This document shows positions 28,087 to 36,693 of a DNA stretch of 64,000 nt, piece by piece; the first letter of the stretch is position 1, and each line of letters begins with the position of its first letter. The notes under the pieces were generated by a model. The model was not told where the DNA came from. It ran no database searches and was given only the letters and a program-made list of their open reading frames with translations. The DNA comes from Bdellovibrio bacteriovorus W (GTDB lineage Bacteria; Bdellovibrionota; Bdellovibrionia; Bdellovibrionales; Bdellovibrionaceae), in the NCBI GenBank assembly GCA_000525675.1, contig CP002190.1, positions 2,480,001-2,544,000 on the forward strand. Direction: 5' to 3'. The position numbers and the translations under genes were made by a program.

Positions 28087-28592
28087 TTTTAACCCATGTT
28101 GTAGCCTGTTCAGAAAATCGTGTTATTGGCACCCAAGGAGATCTACCTTGGAGCCTTCCTGAAGATATGAAGTTTTTCAGGGATACCACAAAAGGCCACA
28201 TTATGATCATGGGCCGCAAAACCTTTGATTCTTTCAAAGGACGCGCTCTTCCGAACCGCTACCATATCGTGATTACACGCAACCCAGAAGCTCATTCATT
28301 TACTTCAACGGAAGATGCTCCTGTTGTCTTCGTGAAGTCCATTGATGAGGCGATTGCGCATGCAGCTCCACTGACTAGCAAATGGGGCGATGAGGTATTC
28401 ATCATTGGCGGTGGTGAGATCTATAAACAAGTGATGGATAAGACCGATAAAATCCACCTCACTCTTATTCATAAAACATTTGATGGTGATACGTTTTATC
28501 CAGAAATTGACGAAGAAGTTTTCAAGCTCATCAGTCGTCGAGATGTCGAATTGCCCATTCCTTTTTCATTTCTTACATACATTAAAAAGTAA
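28083..28592 (+). CDS. folA: Dihydrofolate reductase
   Basis: FolA reduces dihydrofolate to tetrahydrofolate with NADPH. The 169-residue protein has [20 protein letters not shown] (Met20-loop equivalent), the catalytic acidic residue in [11 protein letters not shown], the NADPH-binding [10 protein letters not shown] and [10 protein letters not shown], and THL-like [15 protein letters not shown]. It overlaps the thyA stop by ATGA. Confidence 0.97.
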   Translation: MILTHVVACSENRVIGTQGDLPWSLPEDMKFFRDTTKGHIMIMGRKTFDSFKGRALPNRYHIVITRNPEAHSFTSTEDAPVVFVKSIDEAIAHAAPLTSKWGDEVFIIGGGEIYKQVMDKTDKIHLTLIHKTFDGDTFYPEIDEEVFKLISRRDVELPIPFSFLTYIKK

Positions 28593-28602
28593 GGTCCAGA
28601 TT

Positions 28603-28632
28603 CCAATCTCAAAATGAGATTGGGGTCTTTTT
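28603..28632 (+). terminator. Rho-independent terminator after folA
   Basis: CCAATCTC pairs with GAGATTGG around AAAAT, followed by GGTCTTTTT. Confidence 0.8.
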
Positions 28633-28693
28633 AACTCTCTTCCTGAAATAAAAGCTCCGACAATATAATTATGTCACCGTCGGAGTTTGTTTT

Positions 28694-28999
28694 ATGAAGA
28701 AAGCCAAACGTTACCGAACAAGAGAAATCGCTAGTATCGAGGTCTACGGACACATTGGTATCGTCAGTGCCAAGCTCGAGAACCTTTCTCTGACGGGTGC
28801 TTTTTTAGAAATTGCTAAGGGCAGCTATGTCCCCCAAAAAGGGGATCTTTTGAATCTCACCGTAAATCTAAGCACTGTTCGTAAATCCCACAACCTCGCA
28901 GCGGAAGTCGTCTGGAGTCGCGGTATGGGAATTGGCATATGTTTTATTAATAAAGGCGATGTTCTCGAAAGAATGATGGCAAAAGCCGACGGCTTCTAA
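28694..28999 (+). CDS. Single-domain PilZ protein
   Basis: PilZ domains bind cyclic di-GMP and control motility, surface attachment or secretion. This 101-residue protein is almost only a PilZ domain, with the RxxxR motif (RYRTR, residues 5-9) and the second motif NLSLTGAFLE, matching the [DN]xSxxG pattern. It ends with the VVWSRGMGIGICF strand pattern. Both binding motifs are intact, so c-di-GMP binding is likely. No partner gene is adjacent; murB follows after 14 bases. Confidence 0.88.
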   Translation: MKKAKRYRTREIASIEVYGHIGIVSAKLENLSLTGAFLEIAKGSYVPQKGDLLNLTVNLSTVRKSHNLAAEVVWSRGMGIGICFINKGDVLERMMAKADGF

Positions 29000-29013
29000 T
29001 AAGATCCCTGACA

Positions 29014-30027
29014 ATGGAAATCCTTAAAAACTTTGACCTTAAAAGTTTAAATACGCTTCAACTCCAAGCCTTTGCTGAGTTCTACACGGAACTACACAGC
29101 GAAGAGGATATCCAACGCATCCTCGCAGATGCTACCTTCGCAAATATTCCAAAGCGGGTTCTAGGCGGCGGCAGCAATCTTGTGATGCCCACTCTCGTAC
29201 AAGGCCTAGTACTCAAAGTCAGCAACACCGGAAAAGCTCTTCTCAAAGAAGACGCCACTCATTGGTATGTGCAATCCAGTGCCGGAGAAAACTGGCATGA
29301 CTTTGTTCAATGGACTTTAGCGCAAGGTTTTTGGGGACTTGAAAATCTCTCTTTAATTCCTGGTACGGCAGGTGCCGCTCCCATTCAAAACATCGGAGCC
29401 TACGGAGTTGAGGTCAAAGACTTCATCGATTCTGTTTCTGCGATTTCCCTGCGCGATGGAAGTAAAAGAGTTTTCTCTAATTCTGAGTGCGAGTTTGCTT
29501 ATCGCGATAGCTATTTTAAAAATGCAGGTAAAGATCAATGGATCATTTGGGATGTGACCTTTAAACTTCCTAAAGCAAATCGCCTTGCACTAGACTATGG
29601 CGACATTCGCAAAGAAGCAGAGCGCTTAGGGACGGGGCTCAACCCTCGCACAGTGGCCCAAGCAGTTATCAATATTCGTCAAAGTAAGCTTCCCGACCCA
29701 AAACAAATTGCCAATGCAGGAAGCTTCTTTAAAAACCCTATTATCCCCACAGCGTTGCGCGATCAACTTCTCAACACCTACCCTCACCTTGTGAGCTTCC
29801 AATACGGCGAAGCTCAGTGCAAGCTTGCTGCAGGCTGGTTGATTGATCAGGCAGGATGGAAGGGGAAATCCGCAGGCCCTGTCGGTATGTTTGAAAAACA
29901 GGCCCTCGTCTTAGTCAATCGCGGCGAAGCCACCGCGGAAGATGTTTGGGGACTTGCTCAGCAAGTTTCTGCCGACGTTTATGCAAAGTTTGGCGTGGAG
30001 ATAGAACCTGAACCCATTCGCTGGTAA
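29014..30027 (+). CDS. murB: UDP-N-acetylenolpyruvoylglucosamine reductase
   Basis: MurB is the FAD enzyme that reduces UDP-GlcNAc-enolpyruvate to UDP-MurNAc. The 337-residue protein is the type I (E. coli-like) form: VLGGGSNLVMP, LSLIPGTAGAAPIQNIGAYG (FAD site), CEFAYRDSYFK, PNAGSFFKNP-type ANAGSFFKNP with the catalytic serine, and terminal VEIEPEPIRW. It lies outside the dcw cluster, directly after the PilZ gene. In many relatives murB is inside the cluster. Confidence 0.97.
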   Translation: MEILKNFDLKSLNTLQLQAFAEFYTELHSEEDIQRILADATFANIPKRVLGGGSNLVMPTLVQGLVLKVSNTGKALLKEDATHWYVQSSAGENWHDFVQWTLAQGFWGLENLSLIPGTAGAAPIQNIGAYGVEVKDFIDSVSAISLRDGSKRVFSNSECEFAYRDSYFKNAGKDQWIIWDVTFKLPKANRLALDYGDIRKEAERLGTGLNPRTVAQAVINIRQSKLPDPKQIANAGSFFKNPIIPTALRDQLLNTYPHLVSFQYGEAQCKLAAGWLIDQAGWKGKSAGPVGMFEKQALVLVNRGEATAEDVWGLAQQVSADVYAKFGVEIEPEPIRW

Positions 30028-30126
30028 AATCTTACAGGACCTACATCCTGAGCAATAGACTTTTGGCTACACCTACTAAAGTTTTAATTCCAAACTATCT
30101 CTCGTAACCATCTCCAGGGAGGGACG

Positions 30127-31353
30127 ATGAGATTTCTAATGTTTGCTGTGTTGGCAACGAGTTTTCTATTTTTAAACTCTACAGCTAAGTCCATTGATAC
30201 AAATACCTATTGGATGAAAATCCCTGCAACAACGAAAGAAGAAAGAACACGCATTGCAAATACTGGTGTTTCTATTGAACTTGTCGGAGAAGACTATGTG
30301 ATTGCGACAGGGAATATCGAAGAAAGAAATCAGATTGCAAAGATGGGTTTGCTTGAAGTCGACTTCCCATTAGTTGATGCGATGGATTTCCCAGAGCAAG
30401 ATGCTGCCTTTCATAACTATGCCGAGATGCTCGAAAAACTTCAGAACCTGCATAACTCCAATAAAGAAATCACTAGCCTGACTTCGATTGGTAAAACCGT
30501 TGAAGGCAGAGACATCTGGGCCTTTCGTATTTCAGGACAGCTACAGAACGCAGAAAACCTTCCCGCGTCGGTCTTTATGGGCGGGCATCACGCAAGGGAA
30601 CATCTGTCTATAGAGTTACCGATTTACTATGTTGAATATCTGCTTCAAGAGTACAACGCCGGCAATGCGCGCATTCGCAGCCTTGTCGACAACCGTGATA
30701 TTCATTTTATTCCAATGGTGAATCCTGATGGTGCTGAGTTCGATATTTCAACAGGCCGCTATAAGTCTTGGAGAAAAAATCGCTCTGCAAATAGCAATGG
30801 CACGTTCGGTGTTGATTTAAATAGAAACTATGGCTTCGGCTGGGGCGGCGCTGGTGCAAGCACAAACCCTGGGAGTGATACTTATCGCGGAACTTCCGCA
30901 TTTAGTGAAAACGAATCCTTAGCAATTAAGAACTACGTTGAAGCGCACACTAACATCACGATTCTGCTTTCTTTCCACACGTTTTCTGAGTTGATTCTCT
31001 ACCCATGGGGACACGTGTACGAAAGCATCGGAAATACTCGCGATAAAATGGTTCACGAAGAAATGGCTAAGACAATGGCACGTTGGAATGGCTACACTCC
31101 TCAGAAATCTTCAGATTTATATATTGCCAGCGGAGACACCACGGATTGGTCTTATGGAGAACATAGAATCATCTCTTTTACTTTTGAACTTGATCCAAAA
31201 GACAATTGGCGAGGCGGAGGCTTCTATCCCGGAGCTGGCGTCATCCCTGCTGTGCAAAGAAAGAACTTAGAACCTGTTCTTTATCTCATAGATCACTCTG
31301 CGAATCCTTACCGAGTCATTGATCAGAAAAACGAATACTTCTATCAGCCTTAG
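30127..31353 (+). CDS. Secreted M14 zinc carboxypeptidase
   Basis: A 408-residue metallocarboxypeptidase of the A/T type. An N-terminal signal peptide (about 1-21) and a propeptide-like segment precede the catalytic domain. Zinc ligands are H155-x-x-E158 in GGHHAREH and H284 in SFHTFSE. The substrate-binding RSAN/GVDLNRNYGF region and the catalytic E354 in FTFELDP are present. It would act on peptides in the periplasm, medium or, if the host is a predator, prey contents (inference). GGAGGG precedes the ATG and a terminator follows. Confidence 0.95.
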   Translation: MRFLMFAVLATSFLFLNSTAKSIDTNTYWMKIPATTKEERTRIANTGVSIELVGEDYVIATGNIEERNQIAKMGLLEVDFPLVDAMDFPEQDAAFHNYAEMLEKLQNLHNSNKEITSLTSIGKTVEGRDIWAFRISGQLQNAENLPASVFMGGHHAREHLSIELPIYYVEYLLQEYNAGNARIRSLVDNRDIHFIPMVNPDGAEFDISTGRYKSWRKNRSANSNGTFGVDLNRNYGFGWGGAGASTNPGSDTYRGTSAFSENESLAIKNYVEAHTNITILLSFHTFSELILYPWGHVYESIGNTRDKMVHEEMAKTMARWNGYTPQKSSDLYIASGDTTDWSYGEHRIISFTFELDPKDNWRGGGFYPGAGVIPAVQRKNLEPVLYLIDHSANPYRVIDQKNEYFYQP

Positions 31354-31357
31354 TTCC

Positions 31358-31383
31358 AAGCCTCCCCTCGGGGAGGCTTTTTT
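31358..31383 (+). terminator. Rho-independent terminator after the carboxypeptidase
   Basis: A perfect 10-bp stem AAGCCTCCCC/GGGGAGGCTT with a two-base TC centre and a T-run. Confidence 0.9.
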
Positions 31384-31417
31384 AATTCTGCAATTGGTGC
31401 CTGACATTTCAAGGGGC

Positions 31418-31443
31418 CTGTCTCAAAGTTAGACAGCCTGTCT
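31418..31443. promoter_or_regulatory. Alternating hexamer palindromes, possible operator
   Basis: CTGTCT (31418-31423), AGACAG (31431-31436) and CTGTCT (31438-31443) alternate in orientation, giving a perfect 13-base palindrome (AGACAGCCTGTCT) plus an overlapping 7-base-spaced one. It lies 62 bases before the cysteine-repeat gene. Confidence 0.4.
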
Positions 31444-31504
31444 TTACTCAGATCAAATCTATTCCGTTTGGACAAGGGCAAGGTTTTGCATAGTCTTTTT
31501 TAAG

Positions 31505-31954
31505 ATGGAAAAACTTCGCAGACTCAGCCTATTCATTTTCATTATTTGCAGCCTGACTTCCACAGCTTCCTTGGCGAAGACAGTTTGTCTATTTCCAAAA
31601 AACTCTCAGTTAGCACGGGATCAAAGAGACGCCGATAAAATGAACTGTCTGCGCACGCAGATTCACCGGCTTTCATTTAATAATTGCACACAAGTCGCTC
31701 GCTCCATGGAGTACTCAACAACCGCCGAAGAAGCGAAACTTCTTTGCTTGTACGAAAAAGCGAGAAATCTCTCACAATGCTTAGACGTCGTTAAAAGTCT
31801 GGAGTACCCAGACAGTGGCGACGAAGCTCGATGGCATTGCTTAAAAAACTTTTCTCATAAAATGAGTAAAAACGATTGCCGAAAAATTTCCGATAAGATG
31901 TCCTATCCCGCCCAAAAAAATCGCGCGACTGTATTCTGCCAATCCGAAATCTAA
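31505..31954 (+). CDS. Secreted cysteine-repeat protein of unknown function
   Basis: The 149-residue protein has a signal peptide (about 1-24, ending SLAKT) and a mature part built of about three tandem repeats of 34-36 residues. Each has the pattern C-x5-M or L-x-Y-x6-A-x3-C (CTQVARSMEYS...LLCL, CLDVVKSLEYP...WHCL, CRKISDKMSYP...VFC). A partial copy precedes them (DADKMNCL). The paired cysteines suggest disulfide-stabilised helical hairpins in the periplasm or outside. No family recognised. No strong Shine-Dalgarno site is seen. Confidence 0.75.
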   Translation: MEKLRRLSLFIFIICSLTSTASLAKTVCLFPKNSQLARDQRDADKMNCLRTQIHRLSFNNCTQVARSMEYSTTAEEAKLLCLYEKARNLSQCLDVVKSLEYPDSGDEARWHCLKNFSHKMSKNDCRKISDKMSYPAQKNRATVFCQSEI

Positions 31955-31980
31955 GCAGCAGATTTCTTCTCGCGAACGTC

Positions 31981-32006
31981 GACCTAGGTCTGGAATGTTA
32001 CATTCC
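31981..32006. promoter_or_regulatory. Paired palindromes, candidate TetR operator
   Basis: GGAATGTTACATTCC (31992-32006) is a perfect 15-base palindrome with 7-base arms. A second perfect 10-base palindrome GACCTAGGTC (31981-31990) abuts it. Both lie 75-100 bases upstream of the TetR-type regulator, where autoregulatory operators usually sit. Confidence 0.55.
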
Positions 32007-32021
32007 TGTAAAAAACCAGAC

Positions 32022-32050
32022 TTGCAGAGCCACTCACATTTACCTATTCT
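32022..32050 (+). promoter_or_regulatory. Candidate promoter of the TetR gene
   Basis: TTGCAG (32022-32027) and TATTCT (32045-32050) are separated by 17 bases, 31 bases before the start codon. Moderate match to sigma-70. Confidence 0.4.
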
Positions 32051-32080
32051 GGACTCACAGGGACTTAGCGGAAGGCAAAA

Positions 32081-32752
32081 ATGACATCGTTACGAGAAAA
32101 AGCTAAAAAAAATAAAATTGTTGTTAAAGCACCCACTCAAGAACGTTCAAGACAAACAGTCGCTACAATATTAGACGCTTGTTCTCGCTTGCTCATTTCA
32201 GAAGGTTTTTACGCAATCACTACTGACAAAATAGCAAAAGAGGCTGGAGTTAGCATCGGTTCTTTGTACCAGTTTTTTGGTAACAAAGAGTCTGTAGTTC
32301 AGGCCGTCGTTCGCAATGTCATCGAAGAAGACAAAAGAATCTTCAGCGAAAAAATGCGCGCTATTTCTCCACTGCCACCAGAGATTCGTATCCGAAAAAT
32401 GATCGAATTGTCTGTTGAGACTCTTCGTCATAACTATATTTTGAGATCAAAGCTCTCTACGATTCAGTATTACGTTGCCGAATCTAGCTATATCAGCGAG
32501 TCCCTCAGGTTCTTCCAAGAAGTTGTCAGATACAACCTTCCAGCTATTCCTGGCAGAGATATGGAGAAGGTGTCATATCTTATGGTGAACTCGTTTATTG
32601 GCCTTACAGGGACAATGGCAGTAGATGCTCCTGAGAACATCAACGATGACACTATCATCGAAGAAGTTGTGAGAATGTTCTATGCTTACTTGAATCTTCC
32701 TTTGGAAAATCCAGGACCGCAGATTCAACATCCTAAAAGAGATTTTCTTTAG
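32081..32752 (+). CDS. TetR family transcriptional regulator
   Basis: A 223-residue regulator with the TetR helix-turn-helix at about residues 25-70 (ATILDACSRLLISEGF, TTDKIAKEAGVSIGSLYQFF, NKESVVQAVV). The helical C-terminal ligand domain has no recognised relatives. A basic N-terminal extension (SLREKAKKNKI) precedes the domain. GGAAGG is at a good distance from the ATG. A perfect palindrome upstream may be its own operator. Its ligand and targets are unknown; no transporter lies beside it. Confidence 0.92.
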   Translation: MTSLREKAKKNKIVVKAPTQERSRQTVATILDACSRLLISEGFYAITTDKIAKEAGVSIGSLYQFFGNKESVVQAVVRNVIEEDKRIFSEKMRAISPLPPEIRIRKMIELSVETLRHNYILRSKLSTIQYYVAESSYISESLRFFQEVVRYNLPAIPGRDMEKVSYLMVNSFIGLTGTMAVDAPENINDDTIIEEVVRMFYAYLNLPLENPGPQIQHPKRDFL

Positions 32753-32768
32753 AGTTTAAGACTTTCAT

Positions 32769-32801
32769 AAAAAAAGGGACCTTGTGAGGTCCCTTTTTTT
32801 A
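32769..32801 (+). terminator. Rho-independent terminator after the TetR gene
   Basis: AGGGACCT pairs with AGGTCCCT around TGTG, with A- and T-runs. Confidence 0.9.
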
Positions 32802-32820
32802 TTTCCAAATTTTGAGATAA

Positions 32821-32851
32821 AAAAAAGAGCAGATAAAATCTGCTCTTTTTT
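32821..32851 (-). terminator. Rho-independent terminator after the transglycosylase
   Basis: AAAAGAGCAGAT pairs with ATCTGCTCTTTT around three or four bases. It lies just past the stop of the minus-strand dacB-transglycosylase unit. Confidence 0.9.
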
Positions 32852-32858
32852 ATTCAAG

Positions 32859-34034
32859 CTACTGCTGAGCCTGCGCTGCGGGACTCTTCTTCTCTTCCAT
32901 CGCAATCGTGCGATTCTTTCTGGCTAAAGAGATTAAGGCCACATTGTATTTATCTTTTGGAACTGCCACGACTGTGCGTACCGGCACTACGGCCTTACCC
33001 TTGCGCGCGTGGTATGTGATATGCGGATTGTAAAGCTGAGCCTTACGATCATCCCCATCAAACCAAACTAAGATATCTTTGTAGCGAACATTTACTGGCA
33101 ACTTAAGATCTTGAGACTCCAGAGGGTTTGCCCACTTCACCTGTTCAAAGTACTTATTCGCGTTCTTTTCAACTTCTAAGGCTGCCAAGAAGCTTGCATA
33201 AAAGTTTCTCGAAGCAAACCCGAAGCTCTTGCGCGAGCGAACATTCTGCACCAACTCACCAAGGTCGCGCGTCTCATAGGAACGAGTCATCTTAAGAACG
33301 CCAGTGGGGCCATGGTTATATCCAGTGACTGCCAGGGGCCATGACTGAAGCATATTATAGTTCTGACGAAGTAACTTCGCTGCTACTCGCGTTGCATCCA
33401 TAGGATGATTACGACGATCCACAGATGGCGTAATCATGCGGTATGGCTTGGCCGTGTAAGGCATGATTTGCCACAGGCCACTGGCGCCGACCTTTGAACG
33501 AGCCATGATATTAAATGAGCTCTCCACAAAAGCTAAGCGCACCAACTCCGTTGGTACCTTTTCGTTCCTAAAGATCTTTTCCATTTCTTCGATATAGCGA
33601 CCCGAGTAATAGATCGCATCTTGCATACGATCCTTTTGCCCCATTTGGTAGCGAAGGCGATCTTTTTCTTCTTGAGAAAGTTTTTTACCAATTTGCTCTT
33701 TTACTTCATCGACTTTCTTTTGTTTTTCAACGTCCGTAGAAAGACCCGCAAAGTCTACAACTTGATATACTTTTTCAACATTCTCAGAATCATGGATCAC
33801 TCCTTGGGTGCTAGAATATTTAGTATAAATATCCACCCAAAATTGAACCTGTTTTTCCATTCCCTTTGGAATTGCAAACGCAGTTTCGCCATATCCTAGG
33901 GCTTGAGATTGATTCCCATAAACCGGTGCACGCCATGCCCGACCGTCTTGAGTCGCCACATCAGCCAAAGCTGGCGCTGAGCTCAAGCTCACAAAGCCAA
34001 TGTATAAAAATGAGACAACTTTATTAATCTTCAT
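32859..34034 (-). CDS. Periplasmic lytic murein transglycosylase (SLT/MltD-like)
   Basis: Cleaves glycan strands with 1,6-anhydroMurNAc formation. The 391-residue protein has a signal peptide (ending ALA|D at about 24), a helical region, and an SLT domain with catalytic E171 in FVESSFN, then SKVGASGLWQIMPYT and the downstream TGYNHGPTG motif. A C-terminal region of about 110 residues lacks a clear LysM. It follows dacB after 25 bases, so endopeptidase and transglycosylase are probably made together. Self-wall remodelling or, in a predator, digestion of prey wall are both possible (inference). Confidence 0.93.
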   Translation of the reverse strand: MKINKVVSFLYIGFVSLSSAPALADVATQDGRAWRAPVYGNQSQALGYGETAFAIPKGMEKQVQFWVDIYTKYSSTQGVIHDSENVEKVYQVVDFAGLSTDVEKQKKVDEVKEQIGKKLSQEEKDRLRYQMGQKDRMQDAIYYSGRYIEEMEKIFRNEKVPTELVRLAFVESSFNIMARSKVGASGLWQIMPYTAKPYRMITPSVDRRNHPMDATRVAAKLLRQNYNMLQSWPLAVTGYNHGPTGVLKMTRSYETRDLGELVQNVRSRKSFGFASRNFYASFLAALEVEKNANKYFEQVKWANPLESQDLKLPVNVRYKDILVWFDGDDRKAQLYNPHITYHARKGKAVVPVRTVVAVPKDKYNVALISLARKNRTIAMEEKKSPAAQAQQ

Positions 34035-34059
34035 GAAATGCCCTTATGGTTTCATCGGT

Positions 34060-35496
34060 TTATTTTACTAAATGAATAAGCAAATTATCAAAAAATGAGC
34101 GCACCTTAGCTTCGTCCGTCGAGCCATTATAGACAAAAGAGTACGTAACAACTCTGCCATCCTCAAGACCCGCATAGCCAGCAAGAGATACGACACCCGT
34201 TAGGAATCCCGTTTTGGCGCGAACCCATCTTTCTGCTTTGGTGTTTTTCATTCTGCGTTTCAAGGTGCCATCCACCCCTGCAATCGGGAGAGATGTTAGA
34301 AATTCTGGCTGAACTTTGAAGTCATCACGTAAATGCTGAAGTACCTTCCACATTGCAAACGAAGACATTTTATTGTCTCGACTCAATCCTGAAGGTGATT
34401 GAATGCTATACTGCTCCTTGGGAATCCCCAAGCTCTGCATATGTTCATTGATGACTAACATACCATCTTGCAATGTCGCACCTTTATTCTTCTTAGATAC
34501 TCCCAAGTTCTTCGTCAGCATTTCCGCCACATAGTTATTGGAGAACTTATTCATGTCCGCCACTATTTGTTCGACAGCTTTGCTCTCTGATTCGGCTAAT
34601 AATTCAGCGTTTGTCGGCGCAACGGCATTTTTCACTGTCCCCGTGACTGTAACGCCACGTTGCTTTAAGAAGGACTTTAAGTTGTATCCAGCCCACAGAT
34701 CAGGCTGAGTGATGTTTTTAAAGACCACCGCCTCTTTCAAATCTTTACCGATGCTGCCGCCGACATGAATCACATCCCCGGCAAAACTCTTGGTCTCTTT
34801 GCGATCCACTAGCAGACTGTTGCCTTTTCCAGGGACCGACTTTGTATTATTCACAAGCCGAATGTATTCATTTTTAGGATCAATGAAGACCTGAGCCGAA
34901 CCGTTTTCCATCGGGCGCACAAAGATATTCACAGAGTTCCAGTTGAAACTCATAGCCCCCACTGGGGCGTCATATGCGCGATCCACCCGAGCTTTCTGGC
35001 GACTCGAATCGTAACGAACACTATCAAAAAGAGAATCATCTACTAAAAGATCACCCTCAACTCTTGAAATTCCTGAGCGCAAAAAGGCATTGACCAAGAA
35101 CCACATGTTCTCTGAAACAAAAGACGGGTCCCCGCCACCACGTAGATAAAGATTCCCCTTCAGAGTTCCTTTATTTACAGTTCCATCCATCAAGATCTGT
35201 GTTTTAAATTTATAACCAGGAGGAAAGTGCTCCAACACCGCAGAGGCTGTCACCACCTTTGTGATCGATGCGGGGATCATGAGTTGACGACCATTAAGAT
35301 CCAAGAGCGTCTTCATATCCGCACCTTCACCCACTGAAGCATAGATACCGATATCTTTAGGCGCCACCCCATGCTGCTTCATCAGCTTTTCAATTTCTTG
35401 ATCAAGCTTTTCAAACTTTCCTTTTGAATCCGGATTCTGCGCAAGCGAAAGAGAGGCAGATAAAAGAATCTGAGCAAATACCAAAAAAAACTTCAC
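34060..35496 (-). CDS. dacB: D-alanyl-D-alanine carboxypeptidase/endopeptidase (PBP4, DacB)
   Basis: A peptidase S13 enzyme that trims D-Ala and cuts DD-crosslinks in the periplasm. The 478-residue protein has a signal peptide (about 1-19) and the three active-site motifs S77-x-x-K80 (PASITK), S319-N320-N321 (KFSNN) and K428-T-G (RAKTG), with the long insert domain of PBP4 between the first two. In Bdellovibrio, PBP4-type enzymes are known to loosen prey walls during invasion; whether this copy does so is not visible. It heads a two-gene unit with the transglycosylase. Confidence 0.95.
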   Translation of the reverse strand: MKFFLVFAQILLSASLSLAQNPDSKGKFEKLDQEIEKLMKQHGVAPKDIGIYASVGEGADMKTLLDLNGRQLMIPASITKVVTASAVLEHFPPGYKFKTQILMDGTVNKGTLKGNLYLRGGGDPSFVSENMWFLVNAFLRSGISRVEGDLLVDDSLFDSVRYDSSRQKARVDRAYDAPVGAMSFNWNSVNIFVRPMENGSAQVFIDPKNEYIRLVNNTKSVPGKGNSLLVDRKETKSFAGDVIHVGGSIGKDLKEAVVFKNITQPDLWAGYNLKSFLKQRGVTVTGTVKNAVAPTNAELLAESESKAVEQIVADMNKFSNNYVAEMLTKNLGVSKKNKGATLQDGMLVINEHMQSLGIPKEQYSIQSPSGLSRDNKMSSFAMWKVLQHLRDDFKVQPEFLTSLPIAGVDGTLKRRMKNTKAERWVRAKTGFLTGVVSLAGYAGLEDGRVVTYSFVYNGSTDEAKVRSFFDNLLIHLVK

Positions 35497-35623
35497 AAAG
35501 TTCTCCTTACGAGAGGGCTCTTACCAGATCTCCGTGGGGGAAAATTTCGTTCTCTGGTCCAGCCAATTCTAAATGCAATAGTTTTCCTTCGCAACCGCGA
35601 CTCGACTTGTTAGACTCAGTTTC

Positions 35624-36559
35624 ATGAAAAAACGTGAGTGGCTAATTGTAATACTTCCTCTTCTACTTACTTGGAGCATCGACCGTGTCACCAAAACTTG
35701 GGCGACAGGTATCTCGCAAATAGAATCCTTTGGACCTCTCCATTTCGTTTTACATCATAATCATGGGGCCATGCTTGGCCTCTTCTCAGATCTTCCGTCG
35801 CTCCTACGCATTGTCTCCCTCTCGACGGGAGGCGCATTTCTTTTATGTACCTATGCTCTGATTCAATATCTGCTACCCATTAAGTCTCTGACTTTAAGAA
35901 CGGGGCTTTCGATTCTCATTGGTGGCATTATCGGCAATGTCACCGATCGAATTATTTGGGGCTACGTCGTGGACTTTATTGTGATCGGAACACCGACACT
36001 TTCAAGTCCGGCCTTTAACTTAGCCGACGTCCTACAATGGCTAGGCTATGGTCTAATCATCTTTGCGGTTGTAAAAGAAGGTGAGCTGCTTTGGCCAGAG
36101 AACAACGTGCGCAAACAGTACTGGGTCAACAAACCTTTCCAGCTTAAATATAGTTTTCTTTTAATGGCTGTTGGAATGAGCCTCACGTTGATCTGCTTGG
36201 TATTTTCTTACACCTATATGCGTGTCGTCGTTCAAGAGCTTGTGGGCAATAACGCCTATCTTTTAAATAAATTCCTCGTTCCCTTTGTCATCACGTTTGC
36301 GATTATCTGCATCACCTTCTGCGCCATCTTATTTACAGTTGGTAGATTGATTTCCCACAGAATTGCAGGTCCTCTCTATGCCTTTGAACGATTTCTGAAG
36401 GCCAGCCTTGAAGGAGAAAATGCTGTCCTGAAGCTCCGCTCTGGGGACGAATTCAAACACCTTGAGAAACTAGCTGAACAGGTTCGCGAAAAGCTGTCTG
36501 AAATTAAAAATGAGCGCACAGTTCAAGTGGTCGAATACACAGATATCGAAGAAGAGTAA
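35624..36559 (+). CDS. lspA: Lipoprotein signal peptidase (LspA) fused to a membrane-HAMP-like module
   Basis: Residues 1-160 are an LspA: DRVTK (D20), the NHGAMLGL loop (N47), the catalytic aspartates D108 in GGIIGNVTDR and D135 in AFNLADVLQ, and four membrane helices. The protein then continues for about 145 residues beyond the normal end. There are two more helices (about 175-200 and 215-240) and a HAMP-like linker (SHRIAGPLYAFERFL to SGDEFKHLEKLAEQVREKL), ending in an acidic tail. Ordinary LspA is about 165 residues. The extension lacks any kinase or receptor output domain. The many lipoproteins in the window are its expected substrates. Confidence 0.88.
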   Translation: MKKREWLIVILPLLLTWSIDRVTKTWATGISQIESFGPLHFVLHHNHGAMLGLFSDLPSLLRIVSLSTGGAFLLCTYALIQYLLPIKSLTLRTGLSILIGGIIGNVTDRIIWGYVVDFIVIGTPTLSSPAFNLADVLQWLGYGLIIFAVVKEGELLWPENNVRKQYWVNKPFQLKYSFLLMAVGMSLTLICLVFSYTYMRVVVQELVGNNAYLLNKFLVPFVITFAIICITFCAILFTVGRLISHRIAGPLYAFERFLKASLEGENAVLKLRSGDEFKHLEKLAEQVREKLSEIKNERTVQVVEYTDIEEE

Positions 36560-36693
36560 TACCTTCGTCGAGTTCCCCTTATGTAAGTTCTCAAAACAGA
36601 CCTCTTAGAAAATTCAGAGATTCGAAATTTCGATAAACTCCTTATATCAAAGTCTTTCTGACTGAATAGTTTTGACTGATAAAGGAGTTCGCC

